Below, piece after piece: positions 1 to 12,669 of a stretch of DNA of 64,000 bases. The stretch lies in the NCBI GenBank assembly GCA_016748015.1, contig JAAOMT010000741.1:227621-291620 (forward strand), read 5' to 3'. Below the pieces are notes generated by a model, which was not told the DNA's origin, made no database searches, and worked only from the letters and a program-made list of their open reading frames with translations. The position numbers were made by a program, and so were the translations under genes. This DNA is from Geosiphon pyriformis (taxonomy: Eukaryota; Glomeromycota; Glomeromycetes; Archaeosporales; Geosiphonaceae). Position 1 is the first letter of the stretch, and each line of letters opens with the position of its first letter.

Positions 1-303
1 TAATAAAAAAAATTTGTTTTGAATTTTAAAATTTTTTTAATTAATAAATTTTACTTATTATAAATATTTTTAAATATATAACATATTTAAATATATTTAC
101 CAAATAATTAATTTATTTATTTAAAATAACATTTTTTAAACTTGTATTAATAAAAATTTTATATTAATTTAAATTTTATTTAAATTAAACTTAAGAAAAC
201 AAACATATATTATATTATTATTAATTATTATAAAAATATTTTTTTTTTCTTTTAGTAAGATATATAATTAAACATTCTATAATAATAATATTTTTTTTTC
301 ATT
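1..303. other. AT-rich spacer, no gene
   Basis: Almost pure A/T sequence with short homopolymer runs. It ends where the recognisable LINE 3' tail begins. I see no coding potential, RNA gene or repeat unit in it. Confidence 0.7.
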
Positions 304-418
304 TAATAAGTAAAGTCCAAACATTGCCTAGTGCAATATATCATACAAATAATTTAAACTAGGTGTGAATCATGCACTTTCTACACGTGACTAGCCATTT
401 GGACCAATCAAAACAACA

Positions 419-3400
419 CTATACACCTATATGAATAGAAACTTCATCACTTATGTCTGAAAAAAATAAACAAGACTTACGAAAACTGAAACCAACACCA
501 ATTGCTTTAGCAACACCCAGCAATCCAATCATGCCCACCAATAGCACTAAAAAAAGCCCAGAAATTGAGATAGGAACAGATCCATCACATGAAATAAGTC
601 CATTTTTTTCCATAAAAACATGATGCTTGGCATGAATCAACCAAATATCTTCTCAAAAAGCATGACTAAACTTATGCACAAAGACCACAATGTTTTGACT
701 CACTACTTTGGAATTCTTAAAAACAGAGACAGACTCTCAAAACCAATCCTTGAAAATAAAACTCTTGTATAGAACAGTGCTGACCAAAATGTCAGACAAA
801 CAAGTGAACAACAGCTGCGAGACAACTGAAAAAGAACAACTCAGACTGAATCACACTCCCCAAGCTGATACATGAGAGTCCAACAAATATGCACAATCAT
901 CAGCATCAAACAAACAAGAAAAAACATGGTCCAAGACTTCGACATCACCACAGAGCAAATACATTATGCTAGGGTAACTTTTATTATAAAGCAATTTATG
1001 TATGGCAACAAAGAGCTGAAAGTGCAATGCTTTCATAAAATACATCTGGAAACCAGCAGTTCATTTGCTAGTAAAGCCAGCAGCCATGTGAAAATTCAGA
1101 TGTCATACCAGCAAAGATCTGAACCAATCAATATCCATGTGCAGACTGTCCACCACTACCTATGAACCAAAACCAATTTCCCAATATGCATAATAAACTG
1201 ACCAAAAAACATCCCAAACAAAATGCCTAAAATTACCAGAAATGGCAGTACTACCAACTCTAAGATAGCATTCATTAATAGAATGGGGCAGAGTCCAACT
1301 AAAGAGAGCTGCAGCTCTGGCCAATTCATCTACATGTATGTTGCCCAAAACACCCAAATGACTTTTGACTTTATACCAATTAACATTCAAATTCTTACTA
1401 CGAATAACATTCACAATGTGGCAATGTTCAATTCAACACTGATTTCTAAAATTCAGGTAAACCAAATCCAACTCTGACTTGTAAGCATCCAAAGCTGCTT
1501 GACTGTTCAAGAACAAGTTGATCGAGTGAGAAAAAGGAACACACTCGAGAGCTAGAGCAATGGCCTACAACTCTGTCAAGGTAGAAGACATTAAACCAGA
1601 AACTCCCACCCCCAAATCCATACCAATGTCCTTAAAAAAAACAGCAGCCCTGGCTTTCATATCAACAGACCCCAAGCCACTCAATAATCCATCCATATAA
1701 ACAGAAAGATGACCAACATCAGAACATAACAAATTGGCACTAATAGCACTAAACTCACAAGAACAAAGAACATTTGAAGAGCTGCCATTATCCAAAGATG
1801 AGAAATAGACAGAAAAAGAGAATGCACTACCAAGAAAACAAACAGAAAGCTCAAACCAGACAAGAACTGGACTATGCGGATCCAACCACTTCCACTACTT
1901 GAAGATTTTCCAATTAAAAATAGCCCCACTTCGGTCAAACAGCTGTTCTACAAAGGCAATTCTATAATGCTGAAGTGAAAAAACACACTTAAAATAGGTT
2001 GATTTACCAAGAACACTAGACATAAGGGTTCCATTCCGATGACAAAAAGCATTGGTCAGGGAGCCACCTAAGGACAAATCACTTCCAAAGAAAATGCACA
2101 TCATATCAGCCAAAAAATTATTCAAAGGGTTGACCTTGACATAAACTGGGTACTGCAAAGAATGAAATGGACACCAGCAGAGGACCTGAAGATTATGTAA
2201 CCAGTGAAAGAATAAATAACCCAAAATACTAACAGAGTTCGTGAAAGAAATGATTGAGGCCAATTTATTCTCAGTCTGAATCTGCTTAAAAGTTTTCAAA
2301 CCATACAGAGAAGAATAATGAATTGCATTACTAGGAAAGTCACACAACAGACCAGACTTAGATTTCAAGCCCTTACAAATCAGAGTGTCCCACTTCTTAA
2401 AAGCACTGACAGAAACATAATTGAATTGTGTTCTATAACCAATGATAAGAAAGAGGACTGCTGAAACCAAATACAAAAACTGTTTATTAGATACTGTCTT
2501 TTTGAAAACCAAATTAGCAAAAAACCGGACATCAGAATGTGCTTTGGCCAAGCTAGGTTTGGAAAGACCCTCAGTTGACAGATAGATCCCTAAATAGCAA
2601 TGTGATTTCCCTCTCTTGGCAATAGAAATAGGTGACTCACTGATTAACAAGGAAGAATCTGCAACCTTGCAATTAATAGGAATGGTCACAGTCTTATCAT
2701 TATTAATTGAAATATTATTGATATCAAAAAATTTATCAGCAACATTGAGAATGTGGTGTGTAGCACTTCAACTGCTGCCAACCTATATAGTATTATTAAC
2801 AAAGGCACCCACAGCAAAAAAGGAAAAGAGACCAGCCTGAAATTTGGCACGACTATATCTAGAAATAAAGTAAGAATTCAACTTATATTTACACTGATTT
2901 ACCTGTTTCTTAACCTCACACAGAAGAAAATCATAAAATATGTGCCAAAAGAGTGGTAAGAACACCTTCTTCTGATCCAAACCATTGTGCACTCTGTATT
3001 TATCCATCAAACCAAAATCTGTCATAACTCTATTGATGTAATTATTATGAATACCACCAAAAAATCTAATGAACCTGTTACACATCTTTATCCTAACCAA
3101 ACTGTTTCCAAGATGTTTCCACCCAACAGAATCATAAGCCTTTCACATGTTCTGCAAGACCAACCAGAGTTCATGACCTTTCTCCAAAGTATTTTTAACC
3201 ACTGAACCAACAGCAAAAATGGGTAACTATATCATCATACTCCTTAGGACCGAAAAATTGTTCTCATGCAAAACATCAAAAATACTACATGCCAATGAGA
3301 TCCTATCTGAAAGAATTTTGGAAAAAATCTTGTAGGCAGTTTCAATCAAGGCAATAGGTCAGATGTTTGTGAGAACTTTATTCCATTTATACAGCTTAGG

Positions 3401-5103
3401 AATCATCGATACTCAAGCTTTCTTCCAAGCACTAGGTACTGATTTGTGAATCAAACAAGAATTTAAAAGCACCAAAAGCATATCCAAAATTGATCTATTA
3501 CAATGTTTCCAGAGTTCATTTGAAATCCTAAAGAGACCAGCAACTTTACCCTTGGGAAGATCAAAAATCACACCAAGCAACTTGTCAACACCAACAGGAC
3601 ACATTACATCAGAAAAAACATTATCAAAAACATATTTCAGAGGCCAGTATTGGCATGACCATTCATTTAAGATGTCAGGCATAACTCTGCACTTCCTGGT
3701 CCAACCTTCCATAATCCCATCCACTCTAGATTTAACTAGGCTTGGCTCCAATACCAATTCGTCATTTACAACCAAATGATCCAGTACCACCTTGCAAAAG
3801 AGGTGCTCCAAAACACTCCTGATGATGTGACCTTTATCTGATTCAAAACTTTCCATCCTCTTATTAATAGCTGCCTTGATACATGTTTTCTTAGCACGTC
3901 TGAATTCCAGCAACTTAGAAAAGCAGTAAGATTTTCTCACCTTAGCCAGAGCCGAGCAAATCATGTCAAAATTGGAACTTGAAAGAAATAAAAACTTTAT
4001 CACTGATGCACCATTAGCATCGAGCCTGCACCACATATTCACAATAAAACAAATTCCACACTAGAGACCAAGCAAGAAGCCTTAACCAGCTTAGACACCA
4101 GCAATTTTAGTCTATGAAACCTTGAGAAATTTCTGGTGAAAACCCCATCAAAATCTTTGAACCATTTCTTTCTAAATATCTTATTAGCTGAAAGAGTCAT
4201 TATTTTGCACAAAACATTCCACATAATATCTAAATTCAAGAGTTGTATAGTGGCAGCAAACTCATTGGCAAACATTCTAGCTTTGGCTGAAGTGACATCT
4301 TTAAAACTTTTCTATTTACTGTCATCAGCATTCCTGAAATCAAACTTCCAATGATCTCTATTAGCCTGTCTACAAAGGGAGTTTAACTAAGTATCCAGCA
4401 GACCGCTTAGGCCCACAGAAACAGAAACTGCCCAATAATCAGTGTTGAAATGTTTGTTACATTCACAACATTGCAATCCACTACTGCATTAACCAAATTA
4501 GATGAAACTAGCACAAAATCAATTGTTTTTTTACACCTCTCGAATTTTTCCATGTAGAACTTTTCACTACTGGGCTACCTGACAAAGAGTTGACCAGCCC
4601 CAAGTCTAGACATCTTTTAAAACTCACACTCTTACGCAAACTATCCTCATTGAAATCACCACCCAAAACAACAAAAGAAGATTCATTAATAGTCTTAGCA
4701 ATAAAAGAGTTGACTTCACCAGCCTGAGAGAACTGAACCATTGAAGAAGCACCAGCATATAGCCCCAAAATAGACACAAAAAGTTTATTCTTGAAAAGTA
4801 GCTTAATAGACAGGAGCCAACCAGGCATTTCAGAAACTTTGCACACATGTTTTGCCAAAGAAATGTTCATGACAATCACAATGCCAGAGCCCACATAACC
4901 AGAATCCAAACCAGAAGTGAACACCCAGACATCATCAAACTTATTCATGATCCATGGACAAATTTTACTCTTTAACTTGGTCTTAATAACAATAGAAATC
5001 AAATTGTTTGTCTTCTTATGCCAACAAATTATATCATCCTGTTTTGCAGGATTGTTCATGCCTCTTATATTACACATGGCAATCTTCCAAACCAAAACAC
5101 TTA
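419..5103 (-). pseudogene. LINE ORF2 (endonuclease-RT-RNase H), copy 1, broken
   Basis: Decayed ORF2. An apurinic-type endonuclease domain is readable at 4510-5100 (CNIRG, GGDFNE). The expected TETKL glutamate motif reads IKTKL, so a catalytic Glu is lost. Reverse transcriptase is spread over 1900-4040 in several frames. Its catalytic FVDD box (2788-2811) reads FVNN, both Asp changed to Asn. The RNase H segment (1565-1885) has MDGL where the family has TDGS. The C-terminus (419-640) matches the end of ORF2 in the 28.5 kb copy. Many in-frame stops and at least one frame change make it non-functional. All the residue losses are G to A on the coding strand. Confidence 0.82.
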
Positions 5104-7059
5104 TTGAGAAATAGAGGCAGCCAACGAACTTAAACCTGAGCATAAACAATCCAATTTTTCCAAAACAGATTCAACTGAAATTTTTAAAGCCATCATCTTG
5201 GATTCTAAACCACTGACTTTGGTAGTCAAAACTTTAGAACTACTTGAACTTATAACAGAAGCTGTATCACTGATAACAGGAGGAGAGGGATTGAAAATTG
5301 CTGAAACACCATCCAATACTATATTCAAATCCAAACCTGAAACCACAGACACTGGAACTACTGGGGGAGAAGCATCAAATGTAGTTATCAAAAGCACCAA
5401 TTTTATGGAACCCAATTTCTTTAAAATACCAGAAACCTGGTCAGCCAAAAGTTTTAGAAAGCATTCCAAAGAAGCCAAACAACCATACACATCACAATTG
5501 CTAGGCGAAACAGAAGCAAATAGAGAGGTCTCAACAACAAGGAATAGACTAGCACCACAAGAAACCAAAAAAGCCACATAAGAAAAAAAACCACCAGCTA
5601 CCTGAGCCCAAGTTCTACCACCAAAAAAAACTGGACAGACAATAGGAGCTTGTTTCTTCTTATAAATACCAGCCAAATGAATCTAATCCTGGTCAGTTAT
5701 CACTCGCTTCCCATGAACTCCAGAAATCCCACTAGATAAACATGTATCAGAGATGTGACCAATTTGTTTACACTTGGTGCAACAAGCCAGAGAAAGACCA
5801 GCTCATCACAAATTCACACCCTTAAAAACTGGATTAGAACCAATTGTAGCCAACTTTGATTCCTTATCAGCAAAACAAACCACAGCACATCTGTCACAGA
5901 CATAAGAACTAGGATTTTAACCAATAAAACAGGTCTTCCCACCATATGAATCAAGTAAACTAGACAAATCATGAACAGTAGTGCCAACTGGCAAAGTATA
6001 AAGCAAGGCCCTATATTGATTTCTGAACACCCAAGATTGTTTATCTTCAACAGCCAATACCACCCACACAGAATTTTTTCCCATGAGAATAAACTATTTA
6101 GAAGCAACTAAACTAGCCACCTCTGGTGATTCAAACTTAACCAAAGCTTTCTGCCACAAACCAATCAATTGCATCTTAATTGACACAATTTTACCAAACT
6201 TAGCAAAAACTGACTCAATTGCTGATCTGGAAAGGTCTACTGGAATTTCTTTGACAATTATTTCCTGATTTGAATGAATGCCCAACTTTTTAACATCATT
6301 ATTTACTAAAATCTTCTCACAAATTGCCAATTCCTTAGCTTTGTTAAGACTCAACTCAGAAGTAAAAGAGGATCTAATGATCTCTGTAAATTTTGAGGAA
6401 GTAGAAGCTCCTCCAAAACCATCTACTTGATAAAAAATTTTTTTAATTAAAATCAATTTCTCACTGACATTTTTTCTTGAAACAGCCAAAAGCTCAATAT
6501 CTAATACAAATGATTTTACTGGCTCGAAGCTTCTTTTTTTCAGAATGCATGACTTGGCACTCAGCAGCTGATTGGAATCTTGAAACTTGGAAGACAGGAG
6601 TTCCAAAATGTTGTTGATGTCACTCATAACATTGAAAGAAGACTTCTTTAGTGGTTGTCCCAGAACATATGTTCTCATTCATGTCTTCCTCAGAGTTGTA
6701 TCATCCATTATATTGTTAGCTTTGGAATCATTGGAATCTACATAACTTGTTTCTTCTGCCATCATATTATCTATGTTTTCCAAGTCAGACACCTTAGCAA
6801 CATTAGCATCCTTGCTCTCCATTTCACTGCTCCAAGACACCTTTCATTCCAAATTGCCAGCTTGTAAAACGTCATCAGGAATAGGACCAGCCAATGAATT
6901 GACTATACCACCAGCATTTCCAGAAATTTTAGATTTCTTGTACAAAGGACCACGAGAGTATATGCTCTCAATGCACACTTTCTTTTTATTATTAGACTGG
7001 GTCTCCAACCTAGCCGAAACAGAATTAGAACCACCAGCAGAGAAGCCTACCAGTTCCAT
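5101..7059 (-). pseudogene. LINE ORF1 (RRM/CCHC protein), copy 1, broken
   Basis: Relic of the nucleic-acid chaperone ORF of the LINE. The ATG at 7059 starts a segment matching the N-terminus of the intact ORF1 at 33.2-35.1 kb. The RRM-like part (IVKEIPVDLSRSAIESVFAK, about 6100-6270) and the C-terminal serine/valine-rich part (5101-5676) are recognisable in different open segments. The zinc-knuckle region near 5760-5790 and the region around 5680-6090 contain stops. ORF1 would bind element RNA and form the RNP. The stop codon at 5101-5103 overlaps the position where ORF2 would begin, but the ORF2 ATG has become ATA. Confidence 0.8.
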
Positions 7060-7204
7060 CACAACAAAAAGAAGAAAATTGGAAGGAATAATTAGAAAGA
7101 AAACAAAGGGTAAAAGAGAAAAGAGCTAATTAAGACTTCGGTAAAATTTGCTTTTGTTGTGGTCAGAGGATCGACAAGAGAGAGTTATATATAGTTATAA
7201 TATT

Positions 7205-7919
7205 ATTATTATGATTAAAAACCATAATTTTTATTAGTTATCACATATATTAGTTATTAATATTATATAATTAGCCACTCTATTTTTAGATAATAATTAT
7301 TAATTTAATCAATAACTTAATTGTTAACTTGATTGTTGATCTGATTATTGATTTGATTAATAATTTGATTGTTAATCTAACTGTTAACCATTTTTAATAG
7401 CTATATAAGTAATAAATTTCTCAACTATAAAAAAACATATAAGAAATCAAAAAAATAAAACAATATCTATTAACTTAATTTTTTTTTTATTATTTGTTTT
7501 CCTTTTCTTATTCTTTATCTTTAAGTATCTAAAAATTTTAGGATAAAAAATTACTTGTTAGTATTTATCTACTCTTTCCCGATTTGTATAATTATAGTAT
7601 TTAAAGATTATTGAATAAAATATGACTGAAAAATATATTTAATACTTAATATTAAATTCTAAAAATACCAGTATAAGACATAAAATTATATTAATATATT
7701 ATTATTTATTAACAATATAAACTATTCTTTTACTTTTAGATTTTTTAGTTATCTTTTAAAAAGATTAGTGACTAAGATATTTTATGAGACTAATTTTATA
7801 CATTAAATTTATATTTATTTAATTTACTCTTTAAAGTTAAAAATTTTTTAATTAATTTTATTATCTTACAATCTTGTTCTCTTTTGCTATCTATTAACTT
7901 GTTATTTTAATTCATAATA
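7205..7919 (+). mobile_element. Solo LTR, same family as the gypsy element at 60.7 kb
   Basis: About 715 bp that aligns end to end with the reverse complement of the LTR at 60660-61348. Shared landmarks include the block around TTAGCCACTCTATTTTTAGA (7270-7289), a run of degenerate TGATTGTTGAT-like repeats (7320-7390), ATTGAATAAAATATGACT and ATATTTTATGAGACT. There is no internal element sequence on either side, so it is a solo LTR left by recombination. It sits in the 5' leader end of LINE copy 1. Compared with the 60.7 kb LTR, most differences are C to T and G to A. The ends are approximate, as the TG start appears mutated to TA. Confidence 0.8.
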
Positions 7920-8031
7920 TTATTTTACATCATAATAATATATTATTTATAATGTATAATTATAATATAATATAATTATTTCAACTTATTATATTGTCTT
8001 ATTTATATAAAAATAATCACAAATTTGTGTT

Positions 8032-8132
8032 TAATCTAATGTGTTTTTTATTTTTTAATTTAGTGTTTTTTATTTTCTAATCTAATGTATTTTTTATTCA
8101 CATTTTTTATTTTCTAATTTATTGTATTTTTA
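8032..8132. repeat. Short tandem repeat, about 22-37 bp units
   Basis: Four imperfect units starting TAATCTAATG or TAATTTA and ending TTTTTTATTTTC follow each other. Unit length is uneven and composition is extremely AT-rich. It has no unique spacers and is not CRISPR-like. No function is apparent. Confidence 0.5.
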
Positions 8133-8572
8133 ATATTGTATTTTTGATTTTATTTATTGTTAAACTTTTCTAATATACAAGCTTTCTTAATTATATTATA
8201 ATATAATAAGTTTTATATTTATAAAACTTTTACAAATTAATGCTAAAGATTTCACAATATATTTGAATATAGTCATATAATAAAAAATACAGTATACCAA
8301 AAATTTAATTTATATATTAAGTATACTAATATATGAAAAAAAATTCAACATAAATTTTTACAAAAAATTAAAAAAGAAATTGAAAAATACTTGGCAATTT
8401 TAATTCTAATTCAAGATTTTTTGAATTTTTTATAATTAATACTATTATCTTAAAACTTTAGAATTATTTAAACTACTTTAATTTCAATTATTCTAAAAAT
8501 AATTTAAGAGATTATTGTAGATAACATAACTTTTTTTAATGTTTTAATACAAAAAAAAACTGTAAAAACTAT

Positions 8573-9342
8573 TGTTATAGATAATTATTTAGGATGTTGA
8601 AACAAATAACAAACCTGTAACTTGGTGCTTAATAACTGGTAATGTTGGTAATTTTTGAAGGTTTTGGTTGAGTTTTTTGTATAATAAACAGAGATTTAAT
8701 TAATGGTTTCTTCTGTGAATTTTTTTTTTAGTGTAATGATTAATTTATTCTGACAGTTGTGTTTTTCTGGTAAGCTATCCTTAAATTTTTACTCTTGTTT
8801 TCAGGTTTTTTAGCAAACTATTTTTGATGTTAAATATTTAGTGCTTAATCTTTTTAATCAATTAGTAAACAACAAAAAAAAAAATAAAAAAAATAAAAAA
8901 AAAATAAAAAATTAGTATTCTGTTAATAGTTATGATCAAAAACTATTGATCTAGTGTAGTTAAATATTAGATTCTATCAACATAAAGTATTGATAGTGGC
9001 AAAAATGATTTATAGTCTTAATTAAGTAATGATAACATGAATTTGATAATAATTAGATATTTTATTGATATTAATATAATTTTACTTTAAATCATAAAAA
9101 ACTATCTTTTAAAAGAAAGAATAGGGTAAATAATTATTGCTAGCTATTGTTTTGTCTGAGTTAAATATTTTTTCTGTTTCTAATATTCTTATTATATATA
9201 CATAATTCATATTATATAAGATTTCTTAAAATTCTAAAATCTTGCAATTCTCTTAAAAGAATCCTGAAATTTTTTTTTATTATGCTTATTTCTGATTGGT
9301 TATTTTACTTATTATTATAATTTCTAATTTCTATAAGTAACA
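8573..9342 (-). mobile_element. Solo LTR, family A, flanked by CTAT duplication
   Basis: 770 bp matching the reverse complement of the LTRs at 37664-38590 and 58957-59777. Shared blocks include AATAACAAACCTGTAACTTGG, the segment around 8920-8990 and the terminal TTTCTATAAGTAACA. It begins TGTTATAG and ends AAGTAACA, so it has the TGTTA/TAACA ends of the family. The 4 bases before it (8569-8572) and after it (9343-9346) are both CTAT, a perfect target-site duplication. No internal region is present. It is AT-shifted relative to the other two copies. Confidence 0.88.
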
Positions 9343-12300
9343 CTATTAATACAAATAACAAAAAGCTTGTTAAGCTTTAACAAATTTATAATTCTATTAT
9401 TAACTTGAAAATTTGACATAATTTTCTAATTTGTATTAAAAATTTCAAAAAATTTTTGCATAATAAGGCTAAAAAAATAAAAAAAATTAAAGTATTATAC
9501 AAAATATCAAAGTAAAAATTAGCCAAAAAAAGCAAAATTTTTGAAAGAATATTAAGAAATTATAAAATATAACTTATTTGATTACTCATTTTTTTTGATT
9601 TAATATCCAAAATTACATAAACATATTTACAAATATATTGAGTTTAAAACTACAAACAAAAATAAAATTTATAAAAATTAGAATTATTAATTATTTCTGT
9701 AAAGCTCTAAATTTAAAATATAATAAATATCTTTCTCATACTACTTTAAATAATTATTTATTGTTACATTAATCAATTACAATATTAATAAAAGCCTATT
9801 ATTATTTAATTAATATTGTAATTGCTTCTATTTTACAAAATAATAAAAAAAAACTCTAATGAACATTATTGTTTTGTTTTAATAAAGAGTTAAACAATTT
9901 GCAGCTTTATTTTTTATTTAATTTGTAATTATTTTACAAAATAACAAAGCCAAAATTTTTTTTAATATTCTTACAGTTGAAAAAATTTTTCAAACTATGC
10001 AAAGTTTTTAAAAGCTAGTTATACTATCAGATTATGATTTTCCAATTAACATATAGCAAAAGTTAATTCTGTTAGTTTATTTGCTAATAAACCCAAATAA
10101 TACAAATAATATCTTTTACAATAATTAACTATTAATTTTTATTTGTTCATAATATAAAATTAATACAAGCTTTGTTATTTATATAAATAACTTGAATTTA
10201 TTAATACAATATGTTTATTTTAATAAAATATTAAAAATTAATAATTAAATCAAACTTATCTGGATTTTTTAGTTGATAAAAGCCCAAACAAAAATTTCTG
10301 CTATATAAAACATTTTGAATATTGTAAAATGTTTTGTGCATTTAATCTTAATTATTTTTCAGTTAAAACACATGTTTTTGATTAAATAGCATATAATTTA
10401 GTTGAGTATAATATGACAATACTTTCTTAAAAACTTGCTATAATAATATTACCAATTAATAAATATGGTTCTTATCTTAATTTTTAAGACTAAGTAATTA
10501 ATTTAGAGCTTATAATAAAAACTTTTACAATATTAAAAAAGTCTTGTTTATTCTTTGAAAATAAAATTTTATCTTTGAAAAAACAGTTATAATACAATAT
10601 ACTAATAAAAAAAATACCAATAAATCTGTATCTTGGCAATAATTAAAGAATTATATCAAAATATGTTAATATTTTTTTAATATCAAAAAATATAAAAACA
10701 TTTTCTGTTGCTTATCTAAACAATATAAAAAAACAATGGGTTTTTTTTATCTATAACAAAAGAAAAAAACTGTCATTATTTAAATCTACTTTATATATTA
10801 GAGTATTATAACAAAATAAAAATATCTGAATATAATGTTAACTGCTTTTTAATTATAAGCAATTATATTTATCTCTATTATTTTATTTATAATACATATT
10901 TTTTAATACTTTAATTAGTTGTATTATATAAAAAAAATTAACATCTAAGACAATAAAAATAACTAATTAAACAAAAGTAATCTACTAATTTAATTAATAA
11001 TTTTTCTATTAATTCTAAACAAGTATTAGTCTTATAAAGTTATAAAGTATTTTCAAAAAAAAATAAAAAAATAACTAAATTTTTTATAATTTAAAGCCTT
11101 AAAAAGTTTATAATTAAAAATAAAAAAAAAATTATAATTTAATATATAAATTAGATTGTATTTTTATATTCTAATTGATTAATAAATCATATATTATTTA
11201 AAATTGTAAAATTTTGATATTTTTATATTTTAATTGGCTAATAAAAATCCAAAATCACATGTTATATAAAATTATATAAGACATGAAATTTCGAAATTTT
11301 TTTTTTCTTTTTTTATAATAATATAATTTTTTAATTATATTTTTAATTAACAAAAAATATTTGAATATTTATAAAAATTTTTAAAATAAACTATAAAAAT
11401 AAATTTATTATTAAAAGCTAAAAACATATTTTTAATTTTATAATTAATAAAAATTATCACAATTTTATTATTATTTAAACAAAAAAATTACTTATAATAT
11501 TTACATTTTTTATTTTTTTAATTTGTATTATTAAAATTAATTTTAAAAACTATTTGTTTATTTTTATAATTTATTAAATAAAAACACAATTAAAAACACA
11601 ATAAAATTTGTTATTAATTTTAAAAATTGTTAAGTAAAACATAAAATAATATTAGTAATACTATTTTATTAACAATTATGAATTATTTTTTTATTTTTAA
11701 ATTACAAAAAAAAATTAATAATTATATTATTTTAAGTATTATTAAAAAACTAAAAAATTGATATTAAAAATAAAAATTTCTATTTATATAAATAACTTAA
11801 TTAAAAATTCTAGTTTAAATAATATAATAAAAAATAATATTACATATTTTAAAAATATAAAATTAGATTTAAACATAAATATATATAATTTAATATTTTT
11901 AATACTTGCTAAAATACATGTTATAACTTTTATTTAAATATAGTATTGGTTTTTACTTATAATTAATATGTATAAATTAAAATTATTTAATATTAAATTG
12001 AACTTTTAAAATAAATATTAAATAAATAATATTTGTTTTTGTTATAAATTAAAAATAAATAAATAAATAAATAAATATGATAACAAATATTGTTTTTAAT
12101 TTTGGATTTTTGTTGTAATTAAACATTCAGAAAAAATACTTAAAGACTTTAAATAATTTAAATATATTAAACAATATTAAATATTTTATAAGAAAAATTT
12201 ATAATATTGTTAACTATGCTTAATAAAAAACTAAATCTGAAATTAAATATGCTAATATATTTTTGATTTTAAATATAAATTAAGTAAAAACAGCTTAATA

Positions 12301-12669
12301 TAACATTTAGATTTTTATATTAAATTTGGTTTTATTAACAAAACTATTTTTAAAAAGTTATTAATTATAATTAAAAAAATTACTATAATTTATTATACTT
12401 AATCTTTTGGTATTTTTTGATTATAAAAAATTTTTTGTTGTATAATCAATATTTTGAAAAGTTGTAACCAATTTAAAATCCAATTTACATATTATAATTT
12501 ATTGATAAACATTATAATTTGAAGAAATTATATTCTTGAAAAAATTTGCATCAAAAATAGTTTTTTAGTCAATTTGTTTCTTATTTTAGAAATAAAAGGA
12601 TAAAAGTTCCATAATTTTTTCGAAATATCTAATTTTACTTTCCAACCGCTAGAGAATCTAAAAGCCAAG
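9343..12669. other. AT-rich desert
   Basis: About 3.3 kb of roughly 80% or more A+T between the solo LTR and BFR1. Apart from the possible hAT relic at 9.9-10.4 kb (which may extend further right) and a diverged direct duplication of about 65 bp at 11160-11290, I see no open frames, RNA genes or recognisable elements. It ends at the 5' region of BFR1; the promoter must lie in the last few hundred bases. Confidence 0.7.
9930..10400 (+). pseudogene. Probable relic of a hAT-type transposase
   Basis: Inside an AT-rich desert two stretches still read like hAT transposase. One, from about 10036, gives DFPIN followed by LLVYLLINPNN, resembling the 'PF..ve...F..LL.YLNP' segment of hAT proteins. A second, from 10251, gives TYLDFLVDKSPNKNF, then a hydrophobic strand, then VKTH. 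This resembles the 'lTlDgWTS.n..sf..It.H' block, in the right order and spacing. Both are on the plus strand, with stops between. I could not find terminal inverted repeats. The call is an inference from pattern; only a profile search would settle it. Confidence 0.4.

Larger units (their letters stand above)
304..7185 (-). mobile_element. LINE family A, copy 1 (full length, decayed)
   Basis: A minus-strand non-LTR retrotransposon of about 6.9 kb. The 3' tail (304-420) carries the same motif seen in all copies here (a TAGTCACATGTAGAAAGTGC-like block, then an A/TAA-rich end). The 5' end (about 7140-7185) matches the 5' leader of the better copy at 35.25 kb. Order on the minus strand is leader, ORF1, ORF2, tail. 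Both ORFs are broken by many stops, mostly explained by TGG to TGA/TAG and CAA/CAG to TAA/TAG changes. The copy is dead. It is closer in protein sequence to the plus-strand copy at 53-60.5 kb than to the copy at 28.4-35.2 kb, suggesting at least two subfamilies. Confidence 0.85.

Noticed and set aside
8032-8132. Possible CRISPR-like array
   Set aside because: Units are uneven, abut each other without unique spacers, and the genome is eukaryotic.
7955-8215. Inverted AATTATAATATAAT-like ends about 230 bp apart, MITE-like
   Set aside because: The arms are only A/T and such pairs are common by chance here. No duplication or second copy was found.
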